64,000 nt of DNA from Methylosinus sp. LW4 (GCF_000379125.1 NZ_KB900626.1:1211748-1275747), one strand, 5' to 3'; positions 1-9,531 are shown, counted from the stretch's first letter. Numbers and translations: made by a program. Notes: a model not told the origin generated them from the sequence alone.

Positions 1-1
1 C

Positions 2-1549
2 TGCCGCCAGATTTCCAGCGCCTCGACGGTGAATTACCCGACCTCGACCGACGTCGTCGCCATGGCGCAGCGCTACGCCACGGGCGAGCTCGGCTCCAAT
101 TCGTCGACCTCCAGCGCTTCCGTCTCGCTCACCGACGCAGGCTCGACCTATTCGCTGGCCTTGACGCAGACGGTGCGTTCCACCTTCGGCGCGGCGCTAG
201 GCTATCGCGGCTCCGATCTAGCCGTGCGCGCGCAATGCCCCAAGACCTCGACGACGCAATATCAATGCACGAGCGGCTCCTATATCTACGCCGCCAACAA
301 TGTCGCCGGCCAGACGCTCACGATGAGCAAGCTGGCGGCGTTGTCGCAGGCGTCGAGCCCCACGCAATATGTCGTGAGCTACGCCAGCCTCGACGCGTCC
401 AACGCCACGCAGCTGCTCTCGCGCAATGTCATCAGCGCCGATTACCTCATCCCCGCGACCACTGCGACCGCCACCACCGTCTTCGTCCATGACGTCAACA
501 AGGACGGAAGCATGCCGCAATTCTGCGAGGACGCTCTTCCCTACACGGCGAGCTCGTCCAGCTCGAGCAGCAACTCGTCCTCTTCGAGCTCCAGCAGCGC
601 CTATTGTTCCGCCAGCGCCTATGTGCGCTCTGCGCGCACGGAGACGATGAGCAATTCCAGCTATTCGGGAACCGTCTCCCTCTCGCCGTCTCCCTCCGCC
701 GGACTCTCCACCCTCACGCTCACGACGACCGTGCTCAACGGCGCCAAATCCGGCCCCTATACGGTGACATTCAACGTGTCGAAGGGCTTCGCCGCTTCCG
801 CCTCGGTGACGCAGGTGACAGGCGCCGGAAGCGCCGTCTACACCACGACCGACGAGCAGGCCTATCTCTTCAATGTCGCGGCCGGAAAATTCGGCACGAT
901 GATGACCGACGTCGTCGGCGCCGGATGGAAGCTCGTCTATGTGAAGAGCCATACGGACGCCGTCTGGGAAGATCTCAACGGCGCCTGCAACGACATCAGC
1001 TCGCCCATCGCGCTCGATCTCATCGGCCTCGGACGCATAGAGACGACCGGCGTCTCCACCGCGATCGACGCCATTCGTCCGACGGTCGGACGCACGGTCT
1101 CGCTGCGCACGCCGGACGGTCCGACGCGCGTCGAATGGCTCACCGGCAATGGGCAAGGCTTTCTCGTCGACAATCGCGACGGCCGCGCCGAGACGGACAT
1201 GTCCTCCGCGCGTCTCTTCGGCCCGACCGACACGACGTCGGATGGATTCGAGACGCTCGCAAAGCTCGACCATAGCGGCTCCGGCGTCCTCACGGGCCGC
1301 GATCTCGACGGCCTCGCCGTATGGATCGACGACGGCGACGGAATCGTGCAGCACGGCGAGATCGAGACTCTCGCCGCGCTCGGCGTCACCGCGATCGACG
1401 CCAATTGGAAAAAGACGATCGACGCCGACGGCCATATGAAGATGCAGTCTCACGCCATTCGCAATGGCGCGCCGATCATGATCGAGGACATATGGCTCGC
1501 GACCGCGAGAGACGCGCGGATCGCCGCCGCGACGGAGGCGGGCGAGTGA
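2..1549 (+). CDS. TadG-like surface protein, C-terminal part (5' end outside window)
   Basis: The reading frame is open to the left edge, so the start lies upstream. The visible part is Ser/Thr-rich, like Tad-pilus TadG-type proteins. It has a low-complexity Ser tract encoded at about 548-600, flanked by a cysteine on either side. Near the C-terminus a TDTTSDGF-type segment and the WIDDGDGIVQHGEIETL segment resemble EF-hand-like repeats of secreted calcium-binding proteins; the second loop seems one residue short of canonical. The TadG assignment rests mainly on context: two TadE-like genes follow directly, the first overlapping it in a GTGA arrangement. It probably acts at the envelope in Flp pilus assembly (inference). 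It could instead be an unrelated secreted protein sitting in a tad locus. Confidence 0.5.
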   Translation, partial: CRQISSASTVNYPTSTDVVAMAQRYATGELGSNSSTSSASVSLTDAGSTYSLALTQTVRSTFGAALGYRGSDLAVRAQCPKTSTTQYQCTSGSYIYAANNVAGQTLTMSKLAALSQASSPTQYVVSYASLDASNATQLLSRNVISADYLIPATTATATTVFVHDVNKDGSMPQFCEDALPYTASSSSSSSNSSSSSSSSAYCSASAYVRSARTETMSNSSYSGTVSLSPSPSAGLSTLTLTTTVLNGAKSGPYTVTFNVSKGFAASASVTQVTGAGSAVYTTTDEQAYLFNVAAGKFGTMMTDVVGAGWKLVYVKSHTDAVWEDLNGACNDISSPIALDLIGLGRIETTGVSTAIDAIRPTVGRTVSLRTPDGPTRVEWLTGNGQGFLVDNRDGRAETDMSSARLFGPTDTTSDGFETLAKLDHSGSGVLTGRDLDGLAVWIDDGDGIVQHGEIETLAALGVTAIDANWKKTIDADGHMKMQSHAIRNGAPIMIEDIWLATARDARIAAATEAGE

Positions 1550-2055
1550 AGCAGCGAGGGCGAGTGAAGCAGAAGGCGCGCGGAGCTTTCACGCGTGATC
1601 GCTCCGGCGCGAGCGTCGTCGAATTCGCTTTCTTGTCGCCTGTGCTGATCTTCACCGTGATCTCGGTGATCCAGCTCGGCGTCAACTATATGGAAATGAG
1701 CGCGGTGCAGACCGGCGCCTTTCTGCTCGCGCGCGCGATCAGCTCGTCCGCCTCGCCGCCGACCGACGCCGCCTCGGCGAAGACCATTGTGCTCGGCGCG
1801 AATATGGTGATGCAGAAGGCGACGGATGTGATCGTCTCCGTCTCGCCGCTCTCGACGACGGCCATGGCCTCCATGCCGACGCAGCCGACGGCGGACAGCT
1901 TCTCGCTGCCGGGGGCGTCCTCGGCCGTGCTGGTCCGCGTCGTCGCCAAGCGCACCAGCCTCGTGCCGTTCAATCTGCTCGCCAACAATGTCTGGTCGAG
2001 CATAGTGAACAAGAAGATCGACTATTCCGTCGTCACGGTGACGCCCAATGCGTGA
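1546..2055 (+). CDS. TadE-like pseudopilin / Flp pilus assembly protein
   Basis: A 169-residue protein with a short basic N-terminus followed by the TadE signature: SGASVVEFAFLSPVLIF and then a single hydrophobic segment, with the conserved Glu of type IV-like pseudopilins. It is expected to be processed by a TadV/CpaA-type prepilin peptidase and to help Flp pilus assembly (family knowledge). I chose the GTG at 1546, which overlaps the TGA of the preceding gene and has GGAGG at 1534-1538 with a 7-nt spacer. A second in-frame GTG at 1564 is possible. It overlaps the next gene by 8 nt, so the three genes are almost certainly co-transcribed. Confidence 0.72.
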   Translation: MKQRGRVKQKARGAFTRDRSGASVVEFAFLSPVLIFTVISVIQLGVNYMEMSAVQTGAFLLARAISSSASPPTDAASAKTIVLGANMVMQKATDVIVSVSPLSTTAMASMPTQPTADSFSLPGASSAVLVRVVAKRTSLVPFNLLANNVWSSIVNKKIDYSVVTVTPNA

Positions 2056-2566
2056 GCGCGCTCTCGCACGTTTTGGCTTTCGTGGACCGCGCGCGCGAAG
2101 CGGCATCGTCGCGGTGGAGTTCGGATTGCTCGCGCCGGTTCTCGTCATGCTGCTGCTCGGCGTCGTCGAGAGCTGCCGCGCCTTGCTCGCCTATCGCAAT
2201 GTCGCGCAAATGACCGAATCCCTCGCCTGGACGGCGCAGACGCTCGTCACGCCGGCGACCTCGACCGCCAACGCCTCGCTGTCGACCGGCGCGAAAACCG
2301 TGCTCGGGAATATTATTTTCGTGATGCAAGGCGCGACGGCGCCCGCCAACCTCAATGTCTCGGTGCGATATCTCGCCAAATCCATGACCAGCGGCGCGAT
2401 CTCGGAATCCGTCCTCTATCAGACGACGACGGCGCCGACCGCCAATAATTCGGGCATCGCCACCAATATGATGAGCGGCGACACGCGCATCGTCGCGCAG
2501 AGCGTCTATGTCTATAATCTCCTGATCGGGATCAGCGTCTCTTTGTCCTCGCGCTATTCGCTCTGA
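2048..2566 (+). CDS. TadE-like pseudopilin / Flp pilus assembly protein
   Basis: A 172-residue protein with the same layout as its upstream neighbour: basic N-terminus, then SGIVAVEFGLLAPVLVML and one transmembrane helix of TadE type with the conserved Glu, followed by a Thr/Ala/Ser-rich extracytoplasmic region. The ATG at 2048 lies inside the end of the previous gene (8-nt overlap). TadE and TadF pseudopilins usually occur as a pair beside TadG, and this is the third gene of that group here. It is the last tad gene; a 180-nt gap then precedes a different operon. Confidence 0.72.
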   Translation: MRERALARFGFRGPRARSGIVAVEFGLLAPVLVMLLLGVVESCRALLAYRNVAQMTESLAWTAQTLVTPATSTANASLSTGAKTVLGNIIFVMQGATAPANLNVSVRYLAKSMTSGAISESVLYQTTTAPTANNSGIATNMMSGDTRIVAQSVYVYNLLIGISVSLSSRYSL

Positions 2567-2671
2567 GCGCGGGCGGCTTTGGCTCTCCGAGCGTCAAAAA
2601 GCCATTTTTGCCGGCGAGCCCCTCTGTCCGGGCGCGCCGCGCCCCCGGCCAAAATTAATCATTCTTTAACG

Positions 2672-2699
2672 TCGACAAGCGTCCTTTCCGGCTTATCCT
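2672..2699 (+). promoter_or_regulatory. Candidate sigma-70-type promoter of the moxR operon
   Basis: TCGACA (2672-2677), a 16-nt spacer and TATCCT (2694-2699) give a reasonable -35/-10 pair, in an otherwise T-rich stretch that contrasts with the coding DNA. Transcription would start near 2706, about 40 nt before the moxR ATG. Predicted from the sequence only. Confidence 0.35.
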
Positions 2700-2746
2700 A
2701 GGGGGAAACTGCGACGCGGCCGTCGTCGCCGAGCGAAGGACAGTCA

Positions 2747-3739
2747 ATGACCGAGCAAGATTTGGCGAGCGCTCCCGCCGCCGCAGCCGAGCGTGTCCTG
2801 GAAGAGATCGGCCGCGCCCGCGCCGCCGTCTCCACCGTGATCTTCGGCCAGGAGGAGGCGGTCGAGCAGGCGCTCGTCACTCTGCTCGCCGGCGGACACG
2901 GCCTGCTCGTCGGCGTGCCCGGGCTCGCCAAGACCAAGCTCGTCGAGACATTGGGCCGCGTGCTCGGCCTCGACGAGCGGCGCGTGCAATTCACGCCCGA
3001 TCTTCTGCCGGCCGATATTCTGGGCTCCGAGGTGCTCGAGGAGACCGCCGATAAAAAGCGTGTCTTCCGCTTCGTCAAAGGCCCGATCTTCGCGCAATTG
3101 CTGATGGCGGACGAGATCAACCGCGCCTCGCCGCGCACGCAATCGGCGCTGCTGCAGGCGATGCAGGAATATCATGTGAGCGTCGCCGGCGAGCGCCATG
3201 ATCTGCCGCGGCCCTTCCATGTGCTGGCGACGCAAAATCCGCTGGAGCAGGAGGGAACCTATCCTCTGCCGGAGGCGCAGCTCGATCGTTTTCTTCTCCA
3301 GATCGACGTCGACTATCCCGATCGCGCCAGTGAGCGGCGCATATTGCTGGAGACGACCGGCGACCGCGTGATCGAGGCGCGAAAGACTCTCTCCGCGCAG
3401 GAGCTGATCGCGGCGCAGAGGCTGGTGCGGCAATTGCCGGTCGGCGACAAGGTCGTCGACGCGATACTCGATCTCGTGCGCGCCGCGCGGCCGGGGGAGG
3501 GCGATCCCGAGATCGCGCCGCATGTCGCCTGGGGCCCCGGCCCGCGCGCGGCGCAGTCCCTCATGCTCGCCACGCGCGCGCGCGCGCTGCTCGCCGGGCG
3601 GCTGTCGCCCTCGCTGGACGATGTGGCCGCGCTCGCCGCGCCGGCGCTGCGCCATCGCATGGCGCTGACCTTCGCCGCGCGCGCGCAGGGCAAGACCATC
3701 GCCGGCCTCGTCGAGAAGCTCGTCGCGAGGATTGGCTGA
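2747..3739 (+). CDS. MoxR family AAA+ ATPase
   Basis: A 330-residue MoxR-type AAA+ ATPase. Walker A is GVPGLAKT (about residues 56-63), Walker B with the MoxR-typical DEINR follows at 122-126, and the ATQNP sensor region with PEAQLDRF sits around 161-181. MoxR proteins are chaperone-like ATPases that work with VWA-domain partners, and here a DUF58 protein and two BatA-like membrane proteins follow. The ATG at 2747 has AAGGA at 2736-2740. The end overlaps the next gene by 8 nt, so the cluster is an operon. Despite the name there are no methanol dehydrogenase genes nearby, so no link to methanol oxidation can be inferred. Confidence 0.93.
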   Translation: MTEQDLASAPAAAAERVLEEIGRARAAVSTVIFGQEEAVEQALVTLLAGGHGLLVGVPGLAKTKLVETLGRVLGLDERRVQFTPDLLPADILGSEVLEETADKKRVFRFVKGPIFAQLLMADEINRASPRTQSALLQAMQEYHVSVAGERHDLPRPFHVLATQNPLEQEGTYPLPEAQLDRFLLQIDVDYPDRASERRILLETTGDRVIEARKTLSAQELIAAQRLVRQLPVGDKVVDAILDLVRAARPGEGDPEIAPHVAWGPGPRAAQSLMLATRARALLAGRLSPSLDDVAALAAPALRHRMALTFAARAQGKTIAGLVEKLVARIG

Positions 3740-4670
3740 GGTGGCGGCGACACCGGCGGTTTCCACCGAGGCTTTCGATGTATCCGCCCGGCTCGGGCCG
3801 AGCGCGCGCGGCGTCGACGCCGCAGAGCTCGCCAGCCGGCTGCCGGATATCGTCATCCGCGCGCGGGAAGTCGCGGCGACCGTCGTCCATGGCGCGCATG
3901 GCCGAAGGCGCGCCGGGACGGGCGAGAATTTTTGGCAGTTCCGGCCCTTCGGCGCCGGCGAGGCGGCGCATCGCATCGACTGGCGCCGCTCGGCGCGCGA
4001 CGATCGGCTCTTCGTGCGCGAGCGGGAATGGGAGGCCGCCCATTCCTATTTTCTGTGGATGGACTGCTCGCCCTCGATGGGCTTCGTCTCCTCGCTGGCG
4101 ATGGAGCCCAAGCTCGATCGCGCATTGACGCTCGGCCTCGCGCTCGCCGATGTGCTGATGCGCGGCGGCGAGCGCGTGGGTCTGCTCGGCCTCACCCATC
4201 CGATGTCGACGCGCGACATTATCGAGCGCCTCGCGCAGGCGCTCGTCGCAGCGGGCGGCGCGGCGCGCGGCGAATTGCCGGAGGCGGCGGCGCTGCCCGG
4301 CGGCGCCAAGGCTCTGCTCATCTCCGACTTCCTCTGCGATCCGCAGGCGCTTTCCGAACGTCTGACGACGCTCGCCGGAAATGGCGCGGCGGGCGCGCTG
4401 CTGATGATCGCCGATCCGGTGGAGGAGACCTTTCCCTTCGAAGGCGAGACGATCTTTCTCGACACGGACAGCCGCGCGCAGCTGCGCGCCGGCCGCGCCC
4501 AATCCTGGCGCGACGCTTATGTGGAACGTCTCGCGCGGCATAGGGACGAGATCGCCAAAGCCGCCGCCGATGTCGGCTTCTCGCTGCATATCCACCGCAC
4601 AGACCGGCCGGCGGCGGAGGCGGCGCTTTCTTTGAGCTTTGCGCTCGCCTCTGGATTGGAGCGCGTCTGA
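3732..4670 (+). CDS. DUF58 domain protein (VWA-like), MoxR partner
   Basis: A 312-residue soluble protein of the DUF58 family. The hallmark stretch GTGENFWQFRPFGAGE followed by RIDWRRSARD lies at about residues 63-90, and a MIDAS-like DCSPS follows at 111-115, as in VWA folds. DUF58 proteins are almost always encoded next to MoxR ATPases and are thought to be their partners; the molecular task is unknown. The start is uncertain: TTG at 3732, inside the moxR 3' end, or GTG at 3741. The stop codon overlaps the next start (TGATG), which supports translational coupling. Confidence 0.88.
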   Translation: MAEVAATPAVSTEAFDVSARLGPSARGVDAAELASRLPDIVIRAREVAATVVHGAHGRRRAGTGENFWQFRPFGAGEAAHRIDWRRSARDDRLFVREREWEAAHSYFLWMDCSPSMGFVSSLAMEPKLDRALTLGLALADVLMRGGERVGLLGLTHPMSTRDIIERLAQALVAAGGAARGELPEAAALPGGAKALLISDFLCDPQALSERLTTLAGNGAAGALLMIADPVEETFPFEGETIFLDTDSRAQLRAGRAQSWRDAYVERLARHRDEIAKAAADVGFSLHIHRTDRPAAEAALSLSFALASGLERV

Positions 4671-7450
4671 TGGGCCTCACTTTCGCCGCGCCGCTCGCCC
4701 TGTTCGGGCTGCTGGCTCTGCCGGCTATCTATTTTCTGCTGCGGGTGACGCCGCCCCGCCCGCGCGAGATCGTGTTCCCGCCGATCCGCCTGCTCTTCGA
4801 TCTGCTGCGCCGCGAGGAGACGCCTTCCCGAACGCCCTGGCAGCTATTGGCGCTGCGCCTCACGCTCGCCGGCCTCGCCGTTCTGGCCATGGCCGGCCCT
4901 GCGCTGACGCCAGTGGCGACGGCCGCTTTTTCCAGCGCGCCGCTGCTGATCGCGATCGACGACGGCTGGCCGGCGGCGCCGGATTTCGACGCCCGCATCG
5001 AGGCGGCGCGCGCGCTCGCCGCCGACGCCGCGCGTTCCGGCGCGACGATCGCTGTGCTGCCCATGTCGCAGGCCGACGCCGCGCCGACGCCGGAGGACGG
5101 CGGCAAGATCGACGAGCGCCTGCGCGCGCTCGCGCCGCAGCCCTATGCGCCGGATCGCGCCGCCGCCGCCGCGAGGCTCGCAGAATTCGCCGCCGCCCAT
5201 CCAAATGGGCGCATCGTCTGGATCGCAGATGGGCTGGCGCAGGGCGGAGCACGCCAATTTGCCGAGGCTCTGACCTCGGCGGCCGCAGCTGGCGCGAAAG
5301 TCGAGACATTGGCCAGCGATCATGTTCCGCGCGCGCTCGTCGCGCCGCGGAACACGGCCGCAGGCCTCGAGGTGGAGGTGACGCGCGCCTCCGCCGCCGC
5401 GCCGGCGTCCGGCTCCATTTCCGCTTTCGATCAGCAGGGACGCGTGCTGGCGCAAGCGCATTTCGAATTCGGCGTGGGAGACAAAGCGAAAGCGCGCTTC
5501 GATCTGCCGATCGAATTGCGCAATGAGGCGTCGCTGCTTCGCCTCGACGGCGAGGCTTCGGCCGGCGCCGTGGCGCTGCTCGACGGGCGCTCCAAGGTTC
5601 GCCGCGTCGCCGTGCTGAGCGGCGCGAGCGCCGATCTCGCGCAGCCTTTGCTGGAGCCGCAATTCTATCTGCAAAAGGCCTTCGCGCCTTTCGCCGAGGT
5701 GCGCGAGCCGCGGCCGGGCGCCGCCGATCCTCTCCCAGGCCTCATCGCCGAGCAGCCCAATATCGTCGCCCTCGCCGATGTCGGCGTGCTGCCGCAGGGC
5801 GCGCATGAGGCGCTGGCCCGTTTCGTCGACGAGGGCGGCGTGCTCTTGCGCTTCGCCGGCGCGCGCCTCGCCAATGGCGACGACGATCTCACCCCCGTGC
5901 GCTTGCGCCGCAATGGCCGCGTGCTCGGCGGCGCCATGTCCTGGGACACGCCGAAAAAGCTCGCGCCCTTCGATGCGGCGAGTCCATTCTACGGGCTCGC
6001 CATTCCCGATGAGGTGACGGTGACGCGCCAGGTTCTCGCCGAGCCGGAGCCGGGCCTCCCGGCGAAGACCTGGGCCGCGCTCACCGACGGCACGCCGCTC
6101 GTCACCGCCGAGCGGCGCGGCAAGGGGCTCATCGTGCTGTTCCACGTCAGCGCCGACGCCGCTTGGTCCAATCTGCCGATCTCCGGCCTCTTCATCGACA
6201 TGCTGCACAGGATCGCCGCCGAAAGCGGGGAGGCCGCGGCGCGGCGGGCCGAGGACGGAGCGCGCAGCGACGCGCCGGCGCTGGCGCCGCTCCTCACTCT
6301 GGACGGACGCGGCCGTCTCGGCGCGCCGCCGCCGAGCGCCCGACCGATCGCCGGCGACTATGACGGCGGCGCGAGCCGTGAGCATCCGCCGGGCTTCTAC
6401 GGCGCCGCCGACGCCCCCGTCGCCGTGCAGCCGCTGCGCGTGAGCGACGAATTGCGCGCCTTCGATTTTTCGGGGCAGGGGCTCTCGGTCTCGGCGCTGC
6501 GCGCCGGCGCGCCGATCGATCTGCGCCCCTATCTGCTCGCGCTGGTCTTTGTCGCCCTGCTCGCCGATTGGCTGATCTTGCTGTCCATGTCCGGCGCATT
6601 GCGCCGCGCCGCGCCGATCGCCCTAGGCGCTTTGTGCGCGCTCGCGGTGCTGAGCGCTGCGCCGCAGGGCGCCCGCGCCAAGGATGCGCCCGCCGCCGTC
6701 TCGCCGCGCGACCGCGAGGCGGCGCTGACCACGAGGCTCGCCTATGTCGTCTCCGGCGACGCCCGCACCGACGAGACCAGCAAGCTCGGCCTCGAGGCGC
6801 TGTCGCGCGCGCTCAATCAGCGCACATCCTTCGCGCCCGGCGCGCCGGTCGGCGTCGATCCGGCGCGCGACGAATTGGCCTTCTATCCTATGCTCTATTG
6901 GCCGATCGTCGCTGCCGCGCCGCTGCCGTCGGCGCAGACCATCGCCAAGGTCGGCGTCTATCTGAAGCAGGGCGGCACGATCGTCTTCGACACGCGCGAC
7001 GCGCTCACCGCGCATGAGGGCGGACCGCCGACGCCGGAGACGCAATGGCTGCGCGATCTGACGCGCAATCTCGACATTCCGCCGCTCGAGGTCACGCCGC
7101 GCGATCACGTCATCACCAAGACCTTCTATCTGCTCGACGGATTCTACGGCCGCACGATCAACGGCAAGACCTGGGTGGAGGCGCTGCCGCAAGAGAGCAA
7201 GGACGATCCCGCGCGCCCCGTGCGCGCGACCGACAGCGTATCTTCCGTGGTGATAACCTCGAATGATCTCGCCGGCGCCTGGGCGGCCGATCGCACCGGC
7301 CAGCCGCTCTACACGCTGACGCCGGGCGGCGCGCGTCAGCGCGAACTCGCGATCCGCGGCGGCGTCAATCTGGTGATGTACACGCTGACCGGCAATTACA
7401 AATCCGATCAGGTCCATGTCCGCGACCTCTTGGAGCGGCTCGGCCAATGA
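4670..7450 (+). CDS. BatA-N / DUF4159 membrane protein
   Basis: A 926-residue protein. The N-terminus is BatA-like (aerotolerance regulator N-terminal), with hydrophobic segments near residues 5-27 and 60-77 and the PRPREIVFPP linker between them. A long Ala-rich extracytoplasmic part resembles a VWA/GATase-like fold. Two further hydrophobic segments lie around 618-670, and from about residue 680 to the end there is a DUF4159 domain (RLAYV... YPMLYWP... GGTIVFDTRDA). This architecture is common in alphaproteobacterial MoxR clusters and its function is not established. It starts on the stop of the DUF58 gene and overlaps the next gene by ATGA. The DUF4159 half may act in the periplasm. Confidence 0.85.
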   Translation: MGLTFAAPLALFGLLALPAIYFLLRVTPPRPREIVFPPIRLLFDLLRREETPSRTPWQLLALRLTLAGLAVLAMAGPALTPVATAAFSSAPLLIAIDDGWPAAPDFDARIEAARALAADAARSGATIAVLPMSQADAAPTPEDGGKIDERLRALAPQPYAPDRAAAAARLAEFAAAHPNGRIVWIADGLAQGGARQFAEALTSAAAAGAKVETLASDHVPRALVAPRNTAAGLEVEVTRASAAAPASGSISAFDQQGRVLAQAHFEFGVGDKAKARFDLPIELRNEASLLRLDGEASAGAVALLDGRSKVRRVAVLSGASADLAQPLLEPQFYLQKAFAPFAEVREPRPGAADPLPGLIAEQPNIVALADVGVLPQGAHEALARFVDEGGVLLRFAGARLANGDDDLTPVRLRRNGRVLGGAMSWDTPKKLAPFDAASPFYGLAIPDEVTVTRQVLAEPEPGLPAKTWAALTDGTPLVTAERRGKGLIVLFHVSADAAWSNLPISGLFIDMLHRIAAESGEAAARRAEDGARSDAPALAPLLTLDGRGRLGAPPPSARPIAGDYDGGASREHPPGFYGAADAPVAVQPLRVSDELRAFDFSGQGLSVSALRAGAPIDLRPYLLALVFVALLADWLILLSMSGALRRAAPIALGALCALAVLSAAPQGARAKDAPAAVSPRDREAALTTRLAYVVSGDARTDETSKLGLEALSRALNQRTSFAPGAPVGVDPARDELAFYPMLYWPIVAAAPLPSAQTIAKVGVYLKQGGTIVFDTRDALTAHEGGPPTPETQWLRDLTRNLDIPPLEVTPRDHVITKTFYLLDGFYGRTINGKTWVEALPQESKDDPARPVRATDSVSSVVITSNDLAGAWAADRTGQPLYTLTPGGARQRELAIRGGVNLVMYTLTGNYKSDQVHVRDLLERLGQ

Positions 7451-9531
7451 GCGAGCTGTCCTTCTCCTTCACGCCGCTGCTGCCCTGGCCCGCGCTCGCC
7501 GCGCTGAGCGTGGCGGCGATCATCGTCGCGCTGCTGTCGCTGCGCGCCGGCGGACGCGGCGCGGCTCTGCGCCTCGCGACGCTGGCGCTGGTGCTGCTGG
7601 CGCTCACCGATCCGTCATTGCTGCGCGAGCAGCGCGAGCCGCTGAGAACCATCGTTCCCATCGTGCTCGATCGCAGCGAGAGCCAGAGCTTCGGCGAGCG
7701 CATGGCGCAGACCGAGGCGGCGAAGGCCGCGCTGGAGCCGGCGCTGCAAAAGCTCGGCGACATAGAGCCGCGCTTCATCGACGCGGCGCGTCCCGGCGCA
7801 GAGGCCGATGGGACGAGATTGTTTCAGGCTCTGGAAGAGGGGCTGAAGGACGTTCCGCGCGAGCGCATCGGCGCGGCGATCATGGTGACGGACGGAATCG
7901 TTCACGACATTCCGGCGAACGCGGCCGCGCTCGGCTTCAAGGCGCCGCTGCATGTGCTCGTCACCGGCCATGAGGGCGAGCGTGATCGCAGGCTGGAGCT
8001 GGTCGAGGCGCCGCGCTTCGGCATTGTCGGCAAGGATCAGACGATCCGCGCCCGCGTCGTCGACAGCAATCTCGGCGGGACGGAGCCGGTCGTCATCACG
8101 ACGCGCCGCGACGGGCAGGCGCTCGAGCCCATCGTCGCGCGCGCCGGCGAGATCGTCGACATTCCGCTGCGCGTCGAGCATGGCGGCGCCAATGTCGTCG
8201 AGCTGGAGGTGGAGGCGCTCCCCGGCGAGCTGACCGCCGTCAACAACAAGGCCGTCGTCACCATAGAGGGCGTGCGCGACAAGCTGAAAGTTCTGCTCGT
8301 CTCCGGCGAGCCGCATCCCGGCGAGCGCAGCTGGCGCAATCTTCTGCGCTCCGACGCCAATGTCGATCTGGTGCATTTCACCATTCTGCGGCCGCCGGAG
8401 AAGCTCGACGGCACGCCGCCGCACGAGCTGTCGCTGATCGCCTTTCCGACGGCCGATCTCTTCGGGCGCAAGATCAACGAGTTCGATCTCATCATCTTCG
8501 ATCGCTACTCGAACCAGACGATCCTGCCCTCCGTCTATTTCGACAATATCCTGCGCTATGTCGACAATGGCGGCGCCTTTCTCGTCGCGACGGGGCCGGA
8601 TTTCGCGACAGTGCAGGGGCTCTATTATTCGCCGCTGGAGAGCATCATTCCGGCGCGGCCGGACGGCTCGCTCTATGAGCGCGCCTTTCGCGCCCATGTG
8701 AGCAAGGATGGCGAGAAGCATCCGGTCACGCGCGGGCTCGAGGGCGCGCGGAGCAGTCCTCCCGCCTGGGGCGAATGGTTCCGCCAGGTCGACGCCGAAG
8801 TGGTGAAGGGCAATTCCATCCTCACCGGCGCCAATGACAAGCCGCTGCTCGTGCTCTCGCGCGAGGGCAAGGGCCGCGTCGCCGCTCTGCTCACCGATCA
8901 GATGTGGCTGTGGGCGCGCGGCTATGAGGGCGGCGGCCCGCATGTCGATCTGATGCGCCGCCTCGCCCATTGGCTGATGAAGGAGCCCGATCTCGAGGAG
9001 GAGGCGCTGCGCGCCAGCGCCCATGGCCATGACATCGCCATCGAGCGCCAGAGCCTCGAGGAGAAGATGGACACGGTGACGATGACGACGCCCTCCGGCG
9101 CGACATCGCAGATCGCGCTCGCGCCCGCGGAGCCCGGCCTCGCGCGCGCGCATCATGCGGCGAAGGAAATGGGGCTCTATCGCTTTCAGAGCGGCGAGCT
9201 GACGGCGCTGGTCAATGTCGGCCCGGAGAATCCGCGCGAGTTTCGCGAGGTGGTCTCCACCACCGAGAAGCTGAAGCCGCTCGCCGAGGCCAGCGGCGGC
9301 ACGGTGCGACGTCTGTCGAAAGACGCGAGCGGCGCCGTCACGCTGCCCCGCATCGTGGAGATGCGCGAAGCTTCTGTCTTCGGCGGCGCCGATTACATCG
9401 GCGTGAAGCGCACCGGCGCGAGCGAGCTGAAGGGCGTCGAGACGGCGCCGCTCGCGATCGGCCTCTGGGGCCTCGCGGCGCTGCTCGGAATGATCGTGCT
9501 GGCTTGGGCGTGGGAAGGGCGGCGGGGATAA
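7447..9531 (+). CDS. Membrane-anchored VWA / glutamine-amidotransferase-like protein
   Basis: A 694-residue protein with two N-terminal hydrophobic segments (about 15-32 and 40-55), a DRSES motif at 75-79 of the DxSxS MIDAS type, and a mid-region that looks like the class I glutamine-amidotransferase-like fold of BatA/BatB relatives (KVLLVSGEPHPGERSWRNLL; FDLIIFDRYS; YVDNGGAFLVATG). A single C-terminal transmembrane helix sits at about 668-688. It is the last gene of the MoxR-DUF58-DUF4159 operon, joined by an ATGA overlap. Presumably it is a periplasm-facing partner of the MoxR system (inference). A candidate terminator follows at 9554-9585. Confidence 0.75.
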   Translation: MSELSFSFTPLLPWPALAALSVAAIIVALLSLRAGGRGAALRLATLALVLLALTDPSLLREQREPLRTIVPIVLDRSESQSFGERMAQTEAAKAALEPALQKLGDIEPRFIDAARPGAEADGTRLFQALEEGLKDVPRERIGAAIMVTDGIVHDIPANAAALGFKAPLHVLVTGHEGERDRRLELVEAPRFGIVGKDQTIRARVVDSNLGGTEPVVITTRRDGQALEPIVARAGEIVDIPLRVEHGGANVVELEVEALPGELTAVNNKAVVTIEGVRDKLKVLLVSGEPHPGERSWRNLLRSDANVDLVHFTILRPPEKLDGTPPHELSLIAFPTADLFGRKINEFDLIIFDRYSNQTILPSVYFDNILRYVDNGGAFLVATGPDFATVQGLYYSPLESIIPARPDGSLYERAFRAHVSKDGEKHPVTRGLEGARSSPPAWGEWFRQVDAEVVKGNSILTGANDKPLLVLSREGKGRVAALLTDQMWLWARGYEGGGPHVDLMRRLAHWLMKEPDLEEEALRASAHGHDIAIERQSLEEKMDTVTMTTPSGATSQIALAPAEPGLARAHHAAKEMGLYRFQSGELTALVNVGPENPREFREVVSTTEKLKPLAEASGGTVRRLSKDASGAVTLPRIVEMREASVFGGADYIGVKRTGASELKGVETAPLAIGLWGLAALLGMIVLAWAWEGRRG

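Noticed and set aside
549..600. Simple repeat of Ser codons as a mobile or CRISPR repeat
   Set aside because: It is a coding low-complexity tract with varying codons and no spacers.
2747..4670. MoxR/VWA genes as NTPase part of the Trypco module
   Set aside because: They lie more than 40 kb from the module and form their own operon with DUF4159 partners.
2747..9531. MoxR cluster as part of methanol oxidation
   Set aside because: No mxaF/xoxF, cytochrome or PQQ genes are present in the window; MoxR is a general AAA+ family name.
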